From contig NC_077248.1 of NCBI RefSeq assembly GCF_947179165.1, forward strand, positions 16,592,256 to 16,656,255: a stretch of 64,000 nucleotides of DNA, read 5' to 3'. This document shows positions 36,825 to 48,279 of this stretch, piece after piece. The position numbers were made by a program, and so were the translations under genes. Source of the stretch: Solanum dulcamara (lineage: Eukaryota; Streptophyta; Magnoliopsida; Solanales; Solanaceae). The notes under the pieces were generated by a model. The model did not search any database, was not told where the DNA came from, and saw nothing but the letters and a program-made list of their open reading frames with translations. How positions within the stretch are numbered: position 1 is the stretch's first letter; each line of letters starts with the position of its first letter.

Positions 36825-36900
36825 GCTGGAAACACTGTTCATGCCGGAAATACTGTTCACGCCGGAAACATTGTTCACACTGGAAACACTGTTCACACCG
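36825..36900 (-). repeat. 18-bp minisatellite in RTE leader
   Basis: About four copies of gccggaaacactgttcac with small changes, in the region upstream of the RTE endonuclease start. The leader continues as GC-rich 'gtcgccggaaaa' words up to about 37260. Confidence 0.85.
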
Positions 36901-37318
36901 AAAAATGGAAAACCGTGAGATGACGCCGGAAATCAATAGATCTAGGCCAAATTTGAACAGATCTGGCCCGGAGAAAGCTGTGAGTAAATGCCTGATCGGA
37001 ATCTTGGACTTCGCTGGAATCTGATAGCGCTGCAACATCGGAGGTCGCCGGAAAATGCTGGTTGTCTCCGGATATTGCTGGGAGTTTCTGCGGGCAGATC
37101 TGGACAGATCTGGTTTCTAGGTCGCCGGCAGAAACAAAATATTTTAGAGTTGTTCTTGCGTTCGCAGGAAAAGAAATAAAGAAGCAGAAGAAGATCGGAG
37201 TTTCTTGTGTTCGTCGGAAAAGGGAGAAGAAGACTGGCGTATGGTCGCCGGAAAAGAAAGAAAGAAAAAGAAAGAAAAAACTGTGATGCCCAGAAAAGAT
37301 TTTCTTTTTTCGTTTCTT

Positions 37319-38540
37319 GGTTAAAAATTAAAAAAAAAACTAAAATTATTTAAAGTCGATTACAAACCAAAAAAAAAAGAATTGCTATCATAAACATATA
37401 TACATATATCGGAAAAAAATCATATAATTACCATTATCAAAATAATTGTACACCAAATTCACTTTAATTATATTTTGTTAATCATGAAAGTATATGTTTA
37501 AAAAGAATTTCGATCGACAAAATCAAAGGAACTCTTCAAAACTATTATAAACGAACCATACATTCTAATAAATACCAGCTACATCCCCTCTTCCGTCTGA
37601 ATCAAGATTGAGACGTTGTTTATATCTTCCATTCAATCAATTATCAGAATAATGAAAATAGAGTGTTTGATTTTGATTAGAATATGAAAAACTATTAAGC
37701 ATTAACTAAGGTAATTTAAGGGATGAGAATATAATTAATTGCAAAACCCGTGGCTTGCCTTTTTTATATTTTCCTTTTCTTTTTTTTTTAAATTTCTTTG
37801 TGTTTTATAAAAAAATTTATTGCTATGTTGGTGAAAATTAAAACTAGTGCTATGTTGTGGTTATTTAGGTGCTTATTTTGTATAGATAGATTTTTTGCCC
37901 TTTAAATATTTTGTAAAAAAAAATTATGAGTCAATTTAATCTAAACTACATACATAGCTTAAATCGACAACTTCTAAATAGGTTGAATTTACGCGAGTCA
38001 AATATGAATTATGCTAATAAATAAAAAAAGAATAAAATGAATGAGTTATATTTTCATTCACTAATTTAAGCACTCTCGTAAAGAGGTAGATATCATCAAA
38101 CACATTATATGGATATCATGCACTTGTTTTGTTTGTTTTTTCGATATAACATATCTTATGGATCTCGTGTTTCTTGTGAATATACCTTTCCCTTTCATCG
38201 TCTTTTCTATTTTCTCTTTTATTAATTGATGTATAAATTATTTAATTAATATTGATCATAAGATCATTTCCTTGATTCATTTTTTAATCTTTCTAGTGAT
38301 TGGAGAAACAAATATTAGCAACCTAACTAGTTCAAGATAATTTCACTCTAATATTATTTAATTCTAAACGTATGAGATGGACAATATAAACATTCACACA
38401 AAGAACCTCCTACCCTTTAATTATGCCCAAAGATTTTGCATTCCAAGAACCTCTTAGGCTCTTATTGCTATGTTTATTGACAAAAAACAAACATGAGAGA
38501 TATCTGATATTTGGTGAAATTAAATAGCTTTCAATAAAAA
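37319..38540. other. Intergenic stretch between two LINEs
   Basis: AT-rich. No gene, transposon end or long repeat recognised. Confidence 0.5.
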
Positions 38541-38603
38541 AATATTATAAGTACAAAGTACAACCACTCTCTCTCTCTCGTCTACCTAGGGTTAACGGTA
38601 ACA

Positions 38604-41600
38604 ATGGCATCAACGCCGCCGTCGGTGGAGCTCCTAAGGCCACCGGACAACACGCTCAACAAGAACCACTACACCGTAATGGCAGTCACGCCACCGGTGG
38701 AGCCTCCGATAATGCGGGACTTAGTCCAAGAGGAGTGCAATCCTCTCATGAGCAAAATCCATCTGGAATCAACAATTAACTCCATTCCCAGCTCCTCGAA
38801 CTTGGATTACAATTATGTGAATCATGTAGCGATTTCGAAAGAGCAACTAGTGTGGGCACAAAAGATCATTTCTTACTCTCAACTTGGAAAGATTCGAACA
38901 TTGCAAAGTAGTGGGGTGGAACCTGCGCTTACCCATCTACCTTCACACAAAATTTCAATTCCATCTAGCAATCCAGTTGAGAGATCACAACAAGCGATTT
39001 CTGATGAAAATGCAGTAGAAGTACCAATCGGTCGCCTAAATAGTCGAACCACTAGCGGCGATAGTCGGGGGGATTCGGCTAATGGGGATTATTCTCCCAG
39101 TAAAGAGTTGTCTCTATAACCAATTTTCAACAACTCTAAGAGTGATTTTACTATTATTTTGTAAGTCTGCTAGTATATAATATATTTTTTTCACTCTGAT
39201 CACTCTACTTTATTTGTGACATTTTTGTTATCTGTTATCTCATAACTCTTTGAATTTCATAACCGTATCTGACCTTTTTATTATGTCTTTATTGAGCCGA
39301 GGGTATCCCGAAAATAGCCGTCCTACCTTGATATGAGTCAGGTCTGTATACACTCTATCCTCCCCAGACCCCACGTTGTGAGATTTTACTGAGTCGTTGT
39401 TGTTGTTGTTGTAAGAGTGATTTTACTGGTGGTCGGAATTCTGACATGTTCACCGGAAGTCCAGCGTACCAACAAGTACAAGTTCAGTGCCAAAATTTCA
39501 AGGGAAACGACCTAAACGAGGTTAAGTCTAATAACGAACACTCTCAGGCGCAAAATCGAGTTCAAAATCCACTACAAGTGAAACTAGGAATAACGGCTGT
39601 TTCTACTCAGCTAGAAGGTATTATGACTAATAGAGAAAATCTTATTTCCATTGATGCTGCTAGTATCTACACTAAAGATGATGGAAATACTGTAAGTAAG
39701 ATAATCAACCTTAACCACAACACTTCTACTACAATCAATACTCAAGTTCCTCATGACCTCACTAAACTTACGTCCAATTTTGACAAATAGACCCACCACC
39801 ATCAAATACACCGGCAAACCTCCAATGATAAACCTTCCAACCCAAAATAGCCTACCTAAGTTCATAATTCCAAAATGGGGATCCCCCCCGAACCAGGGCC
39901 TTTCACAGTCATACAAACCTATACGACTAGATTGAGAGCCAACCAAGATAGAAATGAGATGCCTATTGATATCTCAACACCTATTATTACAGCAAGACAA
40001 GGATTACCAGTTGTAATCTATAAAAAGGAAGATTTTATGGTCAAACTAGCCTTAAGATGCAAATACACATTGGTAGGTAAATTTACTAATACTATGCCCA
40101 AGATAGAGATTATTAGAAAGAGTTTTATTCTTCAAACTCAACTCATTGGAGGCCTCAAGATTGCTCACTTCAATGCAAGATACATTTACATAGATCTTGA
40201 TAATGCAGAAGATCATATTTCTATATGGAATAAGAAGAAGATGTATATTGAAGGGCAAGTTATGAGACTTCAACTGTGGACTCCAACCTTCAGACCTGAA
40301 GAGGAAACAACTATAGTTCCAATTTGGGTTGTCTGGCATTGTTAAAACAAGGAGTTCATAACTACCTTTCTAGCTCATATTGATAAAACTTTATACCTGG
40401 ATGCAGCTTCACTCCAAAAAACTAGAGGAAGTATTGGAAAGGTAAGAATACAAATGGATATCACCAAAGAAAGACCCCTTCATGTTTGGATAGGATTTGA
40501 TGGTGAAGATCACAACAAGGGTAGATGGCAGGCTATATAGTATGAAGGTATACCTGACTATTGTTCATACTGTAAGCATCAAGGGCATAATGTGATTGGT
40601 TGCACTATCAAAAAGAGAGATGAAGAATACAAAAAAAGAAAAAAAATTAGAAGAAGTAAGAAAGAACAAGTCCAACCATTCTGCAGAAAATTAGATAAGT
40701 ACCTCAACCTCTCCACAAAAAACTGAAAATAATACACCTCTCATCAATGTAGGTATAAAAGGAAACCTAGAATAGAAGCAATAAATGCATCAAGATAGAA
40801 ACAAAGATAAGGAAGAACACTAAGAGTGGCAGATTCAGAAAAAAAACAAGAAATAAAGAGCAGTATCATAATACTCAACTAAACCAGACCAATAAAAAAC
40901 CAACAAACAACATCAACAAGGAGGTAATGAGCCTCTGAGACAAGAGAAGCAGCCAGTGACAATGTTGGATTAAACCAAAGCTCAAGGAAAATCTCAACCA
41001 CAAACCACTGATCAATCTCAAAAGGAAAGCACAGGGGTAGGTAAACACTCTAACCTTATCTCCACTTCTAATATTTATGTTGATCTTGTTACACAAGATC
41101 AAACCACTAATCAAGATGTAGGAGAACCAATCAATGCAAGGAACTCTATACAAAAGAATCCATCAACAGTGCAAGAGAACACCAAAGCTCAAAGACAAGG
41201 TATTGATTTAGTGTTCCCACAGGCCCCTTCCCCTCATATTGGATGCCCAAGTATTGATTTAAAATGTGATACTCATGTGAACAAGCAAACAAGGAGCTCA
41301 GGTATTGACCCAATACTCCAATACCTCTGAAATCCCCCTGTATATTTCTATTGCTGCTGATACAAAAGTTGATAGAGGTATGGATGGGAAAATAAAGGAG
41401 AAATTCACTAACCTGCAGGATGGGGAATCCAAAGGGGGTGGGGTATTATCTCATGTTTTGCATGAGAACCAAAACACTCGCCCTAGGTGTGACTTTAGAG
41501 CCACTGGTACCACTGAACTCAATGATCAGAATGTTATAGCAACTACTAAACTCACAGAAGGATATGATCTTATAGATAATTCTACCATGCAACCAAACAA

Positions 41601-42236
41601 AGGTTCTATGGCCAAAGACATGGGATCTATTGCAAGTACTAGTGGCAAAGCCTCTGCTGATAAAAGGAATAAATTGAGCAAGAAAAGGAGAGATGTACTC
41701 AAAAAAAAATTAGGAAAAGAACTATGCTGAGAAAAGTCAATTCCCTAAGGCTCTTGATAGAGTGACGCTCCAGCAAAATGCTCAGGGAAGCCAACAATTT
41801 GTGCTACATAGAAGTTCAAGTGGGCATGGATATCACTCCCCTCCAAGCTCCGTACACACTCATAGCTCCTATGCATTCTGCAGGCATCATTCAAAAAATT
41901 CAAGATGCATCTACTGAGAGATATGTGCTTAACAAAAGGAATATCTCAGAAGATCAAGATGATGAATACAGGTTCATTCATTCCGAGGATAAGAAAGATC
42001 CTGACTAATGGGATGAAACACAAAAGAAATAAGGTGTCAATCAATTGAAAGCCTTTAGATCCACCATGGAAGCAGTAATCCAGAATGAACTCCAGCAGGT
42101 TACTAAAAAGAATGGTCTATCCCCTAGAGGTCAGAAAGAATATAAGAGGAGGAACAAGCAAAATACCACCAGCAGCACTGATAATGATGCTGTCAAAAGC
42201 ATCATCAACACAAGGTCTAAATCCCAAAAACTTTGA
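38604..42236 (+). pseudogene. L1 ORF1, gag-like, broken
   Basis: The ATG at 38604 follows the CT-rich leader. The first 171 codons end at a TAA (39117-39119). The same frame then continues through the 16-bp target site, past the inserted RTE fragment, to 39446-39790. After a shift, 39875-40690 encodes a DUF4283-like nucleic-acid-binding domain (DLDNAEDHISIWNKK, LQLWTPTFRPEEE) and a CCHC knuckle CSYCKHQGHNVIGC at about 40570. A low-complexity C-terminal tail, broken by several stops, runs to TGA at 42234-42236. ORF1 proteins of plant L1 elements bind the element RNA. The breaks make this copy inactive. Confidence 0.8.
39153..39411 (+). mobile_element. 5'-truncated RTE LINE insertion with 16-bp duplication
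   Basis: Flanked by perfect copies of taagagtgattttact (39137-39152 and 39412-39427). Its 3' half matches the 3' end of the RTE LINE at 33361-33600 read on the minus strand: 'gagccgagg', 'agccgtcctacctt', 'ccccagaccccac' and a (GTT)n tail. There is no tRNA-like head, so a truncated LINE copy is preferred over a SINE. It lies inside L1 ORF1. Confidence 0.85.
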
Positions 42237-45200
42237 TGATTAGTACACTTTGTTGGAATGCAAGGAGTATTGATACTCAGGGTGCTTTGGATAAAATACA
42301 AAATCTCAAATATTACCACAATATTTCTATGTTGGCAATTCTTGAACCTTTTTCCAACAGATCCCAAATCAATTTCTACAAAATTCATCTCCAAATGGAC
42401 CATGCTACTTATAATTCCAATAGTAAGATATGGCTTTTCTGGAACCAAGATGTAACCTGCAGCATTCTGGATCAAGATGAACAACAAATTACTTGTGAAC
42501 TCAAACATTCTGCCAATCCCAATACCTATATTACCACCTTTGTGTATGCTAAATGCAAAGACTACATAAGGAGGAGTTTATGGGAGAAGATGCTTCAGCA
42601 TGCAGACATTGATAAACCTTGGTGTATAATTAATAGGGGACTTTAATGTGATTATTGATACTGAGGAAAAGCTGGGAGGGCAACCTTATAATATGAATAA
42701 AAGTTTTGACTTTATAAGTGTTATTGAGGCCTGTGGTCTCACTGACTTGGGTTTTTCTGGTCAGAAATTCACTTGGTGCAATAATAGAGATAATGAGGCA
42801 AGGATTTGGAAGAGACTAGATAGAGAAATGGTGAATGATAAGTGGTTGGATGTTATGACTTTATCCACTATTACTCATCTGACTTCCACATGGTCTGACC
42901 ATTGTCCTCTTCTCTTGGAGTGTGTTAACAGACAAGTCACAACTATCAAGTACTTCAAGTTTCTGCAATGCTGGGTGGACAATGATACTTTTTTAGACAC
43001 TGTGAAGACTTGTTGGGAGAGACCTATTAAAGGGAATCCTATGAGAATATTCCACCAAAAACTGAAAAGAGTCTCAAACACTCTTAGCAAATGGTCTAGA
43101 CAGCAGTATGGGGACATTTTTACCACATTGAAAGACTTTGAAGAGAAGGTCAGGAATGCTGAGGAGGCCATCATCAATGACAACTCTGAATTAAATAGAA
43201 CCAATCTCAGTCTCCTCAATGCACAGTATATTAGGTATTTGAAGGTTGAACAATCCATCCTTAAATAAAAAACACAACTATAGTGGTTTAAGGATGGGGA
43301 TGCCAACTCCAGCTACTTTCATACTATCATAAGGGGAAGAAGAAGGAGGTTATTTATTCATAGAATCACTGATGAACACGAGAAATTCATTCAAGGGGAT
43401 GAAGACATAGGCAAGGCTGCATGTGACCATTTTGCAAAGCTTTTCACTGGAGACAACAAAAATATCAATGAGGAAGTTATCAATTGCATTCCTAGGAGTG
43501 TCACTGAGCAGCAAAACCATATGTTGAGTGCCTTACCAACTAAAGAGGAACTCAACATGGTTGTTTCCTCTATGAGTGCTACTTCAGTTGCAGGCGCCCT
43601 GATGGAATGAGTGGAAAAATTTCCCATTCTAGCTAGGACATTATCAGTGATGACATGCTCAACCTTATCCATTATTATTTTAATGGACATACTCTTTCCA
43701 AATACATTATCCATGCATGTTTGGTCTTACTCCCAAAAGTGGATCATCCTAATAAATTCTCTGAGTTCAGACCTTATCTCTTAGTAACTTCACAAATAAA
43801 GTCATTTCTAAGCTCCTGTGTCTAAGACTTACCCCTATTCTTCCTCATCTAATTTTTGAAAATCAGACTAGGTTTGTAAAAGGGAGAAACATCTCTGAAA
43901 ATATAATGCTTGCTCAGGAAATTATTCACAACATAAAAAACCCAATCTTGGTGATAATGTGGTCATAAAACTTGATATGGCCAAAGCATATGATAAGATC
44001 TCATGGTCCTTCATCTGTCTAGTCATGAGAAAGATGGGTTTTTGTGAGATTTTTATTAATATGGTATGGAGAACCATGTCAAACAACTGGTACTCAGTGA
44101 TCATAAATGACACTAGACATGGCTTCTTCCATTCCACAAGAGGGCTCAAGCAGGGAGATCCCCTCTTCCATGCTCTCTTTGTTTTGGGAGTTGAAGTACT
44201 GTCTAAAATGCTTAATAACCTCCATCATCACTACTTGTATACTGGCTTTCAAATAGAAAAGAAAGGACCTCAGATCAATCACCTGAGCTTTACAGATGAC
44301 ATAATTATCTTCACTTCTACTTCCAACTTTTCCCTAAAGCTCATTATGAATACTCTAAAAATTTATGAAGATACCTCTGGGCAGCTAATTAATAAGGATA
44401 AGAGTCAATTCCTTATCCCTATCAATACTTCTACTGCAACCATTGATAGGATCAAGTCTATCACTGGCTACAGGTATACTAATGGACCCATTACATACTT
44501 GGGATGCCCTTTGTATATTGGAGGTAGAAGGATTATATACTTCATAGGTATGGTTGAAAAAGTCATTGCCAAGATCAGAGGTTGGCAGACAAGAATGCTA
44601 AGCTATGGAGGAAGAGCAACTTTGATCAAGTTAGTCCTACAATCCCTGCCAATTCATCTACTGTCTGCAGTTATTCCTACCAACACTATCCTTAAACAGA
44701 TTAAATGCCAAATTATTGATTTTTTCTGGGGATAGGAGAAGGAAAAAAAGAACTGGGCATCTTGGGAAACACTAAGCTACCCTTATGAAGAAGGTGGTAT
44801 TGGAGTCAAAAAAATTGGAAGATGTATGTCTTGCTCTACAATATAAACAATGGTGGAATTTTAGGACTAGGAGGACCTTATGGGGTGAGTTTCTCAAAGC
44901 CAAATATTGTCAAAGGGCCTATCCTATCATTAAAAAATGGAACACTGGACAATCCTTCACTTAGAAGCATATGATGAAGAATAAAGGTGACATAGAACCT
45001 CACATTCAGTGGTTTCTCAACTCTGGAGACTACAACCTTTGGTGGGATGATTGGTTAGGGGTTGGACCCCTAGCTAATCAAACTGAACAGCCTCCAAGGC
45101 TGAACAAAAGTTGTGTCTCTGAGTTCCTAGTGAATGGAACTTAGAATGAAGAGAAGATTAGACATCATGCACCTCAACACATGGTTCACAGAATCCTGAA

Positions 45201-46394
45201 CACTAACATTAAATACCAGCATAGTATACCTGATCAGGCCTTCTGGAAACTAACTACACATGGAAATTTTACTTGAAAATCAGCCTGGGAGCAGGTAAGA
45301 AATAAAAAGAACAAAACCATGACTGACTCCCTTATCTGGCATGACAACATACCCTTTAAGGTATCCTTCTTGCTATGAAGAACTATCAGATACAAACTTC
45401 CTACAAATGAAAAAATCTCTACCTTTGGGATAAAACCAGCAGCCTGTTCTTATTGCTTCAGACTTGGTTTAGATAATGTAGATTATATTTCTGCATCAGG
45501 AAGTTTTGTTAAATACATATGGAAAAACTTTTCCAGCAGCTTGGACATCATGCATTTTGACAGCCCTCTAAGGAACATTCTGATGAAATGGTGGACCCTT
45601 AAGCCTAACAACTCTGCTCACAAACTTATTCTTCAAGCTACTCCCATCTTTATATATTGGAATGTGTGGAAGAATAGATGTGCTAGCAAATATGGGGGCA
45701 CAAGTCTAGTTCTACCAGAGTAATCTTCACCACTATCAAAGATTTATATATGTTGATCTTTACTGAGTATCCATATATTAATTGGCTTGGTAATTGGAAG
45801 GAGCTGGTTACCATGATTGAAAATAGGAAACATGAGATAAGAGTAATCAAAGTATGTTGTACCAAACCCCCTCCCACGTTGGTCAAGCTCAACACAGATA
45901 GGAGTGCACTAGATAACCCAAGAAAAATACGAGTAGGGGGAATACTAAGGGACCATAAAGGTGGGTTGATCTATGCATTTGCCACCCCTTTAGGCTTTGG
46001 TTCTAATAACCAAGTTGAAGTACAAGAAGCAACTTTTGATATTCTTTGGTGCTTACAGTAAGGTTACAACAAGGTTCTACATGAAGTTGACTCTAAATTA
46101 TTGATCAAGTGGCTCAAACATGAGATCAAGCCTCCATGGAGCATTCATAGTTACATCACTGAGCTGCAAGAATTGGTGAAGATGTTGGAAACATTTCACT
46201 GCAGACATGTCTTTAGGGAAGCTAATTTCACTGCAGACATACTGTCAAAACAAAGCCACATTGTTGATCACACAAAAAACTTCTACAACTACCACCAACT
46301 TCCACAAGAGACTAAGGGGCACTTCAAAATGGACAAAGCTAGAATGGCAAATTTCAGGAGAAAGAAACTAAAAAGGATCAAGAAACCACAATGA
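42236..46394 (+). pseudogene. L1 ORF2, endonuclease-RT-RNase H, broken
   Basis: The ATG at 42236-42238 overlaps the ORF1 stop in a TGATG. Domains: endonuclease (42240-42910) with CWNARSI, ILEPF, a frameshift just before DFNVI, and SDHCPL; reverse transcriptase (43600-44735) with KLDMAKAYDKISW, GLKQGDPL and FTDDIIIF where FADD is usual, and a YLGCPLY motif; a zinc-binding zf-RVT-like region (45330-45500); and an RNase H domain (45880-46290) with LNTDRSA, HEVDSKLLIKW and FREANFTADILSK. Stops and shifts occur between the segments. The C-terminal RNase H is typical of one group of plant L1 elements. Confidence 0.88.
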
Positions 46395-47382
46395 GCTCTC
46401 TTATTTATTTAATGGTCTATCTCAGGACCTTTGTAGAATGGGAGAATCTCCCTTGTTTAGTGCTTTTTTAGATTAATAAACTTACCACTAGAGGTAAGGA
46501 CTAGAGTAGATGTTTCTCCTTTGTGTCTGATGTGCAGGTACCCTGCAGATCTGCAACACTTGAGCCCCAATACTTGCAGAGTCCAACAAGCTACAACTGC
46601 AGAAGTTGAGCTTTTTTCATAAGCTATAAACATTTTCAAAGGTTGCAGCCTTACATGTTTTTGGAATTGCAGCAACCTACAGAGCTGCAACAGGCTGTAT
46701 TCAATGCAAGTTACAGCACTCTTGGAGGTCCTTTCTTGTTTAATTATTTGTGCAGGTCTAAGAAGTTGCAAACATATAATAAAGAAACCAATAAGATAGT
46801 TGTGACGATATGCTGATGACACTACAAACCTGCAACATTGGACAATTTTTCTCTTGTTTGCTTCTCCAAGAAGATGCAATGGGACTTAGTAAGCTGCAGG
46901 GACTGCATATTTCTACAATTTGGATAAAATCGGTATGAAAAGACTAAAAAGGATAAAGATAAAATGAACGATCTCGATCCATGGAAATTGGAAGTTTCGT
47001 ATACTTGCTCTTCTTCAATTTAGCTATGTATAAAATGTAGCTTATTGAATAGGACTAGTGTAGGTTTCTTTCTTGAATTCACATGGAAGGGGAGAGTCTC
47101 ACTCATTTACGTTTTGCTTAGTCGCATTGTATCGAGAGGAGTCCTCTCATAGGTTTAACACGTTTCTAGTATTTAGGAAGCACTGTATTGTATCGGGGAT
47201 GAGTTAGCCAACCTTAGTAGGTTGGTCGACTTATGAACCAACTTAAGAACGGAGGTAAGGTTTATGCCCCCCCCTCCTTGTATTTTTCCTTTTATGTATA
47301 ATAAGGCTTGAGAGTGTGCGGCTCAATCCCTGGCTATGCACGAGAGATGAGAGTCTCGTGTAGAGTCTGTTCCCGAAAAAAA
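46395..47382 (+). other. 3' region of L1 LINE
   Basis: Non-coding, about 1 kb. The first part (46530-46910) is strikingly rich in tgca words (ctgcag, gctgca, ttgcag). The last part has 'ttatgtataataaggct' and ends in a short A-run before the target duplication. A 140-codon frame on the minus strand (46457-46879) has no recognised similarity and is not called. Confidence 0.65.
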
Positions 47383-47400
47383 TATAGCTTTCAATTAAAA

Positions 47401-48276
47401 TGCCAAAGGATTTTCTCAATTTTTTGGGGTTATTCCATTCTATTACCTCTTCATGAAAAGATACTATTGTACATATTTTAATATATTGTAAGTATAGATT
47501 ACTTCGTTTATTTAGGTCAAGATACTATTTTAATGTTGTATGCAAAATAGTTTATTCAAAAGAAAAAGTTGGGAATGGAAAGACGCATGTGCGTAGGAGT
47601 GGGCGTAGAGCCGAACCGGCTCGGCTCGGCTCGACTTGGTTAAAGTTCGATAAATGCTCGGGCTCAGTTGAGTCAGCTCGGCTCGCTTTGGTAATGTAAT
47701 GATTACTTTTAAAATTAAAACTCATTCATTAATCTTGGTTAAGTTCGTAAAATAGCAATTTAATAGTTATTATTTATCATTATTTATTATTTTGTATTTT
47801 TTTAATAATTCGATGCAATTTTTTTTAATATACATTGTTCCTTAAGATACTTTAAGGGTGTTACAAAATGTAATTAATATTTTAAACTAACAAATTCAAA
47901 TCAAAGAAATATAACACTGTATAAATTTTTTGAATTTATTGTTGTTTTATTTTTGGCCTGAAAGTTCTATTCAATGTTTAATAGTATGTTAACTTCATTT
48001 CAATTGAGTTATAGTTTATACTAATATTGTATATGATCAAATCAAGTTGAATGTAATTACCAATTTAAACTAGTAATAAATATATTTTTCAAACGATCGA
48101 ATTTATCATAAATATAATTTTCTGATGACGTAACACTATACAAAATTAAATATTAAATATACAATGTGTGGTATTTATACATGTAAAGTAGAAGAGAAAG
48201 GAATTTGTTGAACATAAGAGATCTAAAGATTAGAGGAACTAACTAGGTACTAGGACTATACACTCAATATACCAAC
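47401..48276. other. AT-rich stretch with a GC-rich hAT-like fragment
   Basis: No gene. At 47597-47690 'taggagtgggcgtagagccg' and 'aaccggctcggctcggctcg' resemble ends of plant hAT-type or related non-autonomous elements. The rest is AT-rich with no feature seen. Confidence 0.4.
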
Positions 48277-48279
48277 CTA

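Larger units (their letters stand above)
33361..37318 (-). mobile_element. RTE-type LINE, nearly full length
   Basis: Minus-strand LINE with endonuclease and reverse transcriptase of the RTE clade. The 5' leader carries a GC-rich 18-bp minisatellite (36825-36900) and the 3' end is in (TTG)n (33361-33376). Flanks 'gattaaaaattttaaaaa' (33343-33360) and 'ggttaaaaattaaaaaaaaa' (37319-37338) look like a diverged target duplication, giving an element of about 4 kb. The coding region is broken. Confidence 0.8.
38541..47382 (+). mobile_element. L1-type LINE, nearly full length
   Basis: Plus-strand LINE with a CT-rich leader, ORF1 (38604-42236), ORF2 (42236-46394), a 1-kb 3' region and a short poly(A) (gaaaaaaa at 47375). 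The flanks tagctttcaataaaa (38525) and tagctttcaattaaaa (47385) form a target-site duplication of about 16 bp, so both ends are defined. Inside ORF1 lies a 259-bp RTE fragment with its own duplication. Both ORFs are decayed. Confidence 0.88.

Noticed and set aside
39153..39411. SINE call for this insert
   Set aside because: No tRNA-like A and B boxes at its 5' end, and its whole length past the tail parallels the RTE LINE 3' region, so a truncated LINE fits better.
46457..46879. 140-codon open frame on the minus strand
   Set aside because: It falls in the tgca-rich 3' region of the L1 LINE and shows no recognised similarity or expression signals.
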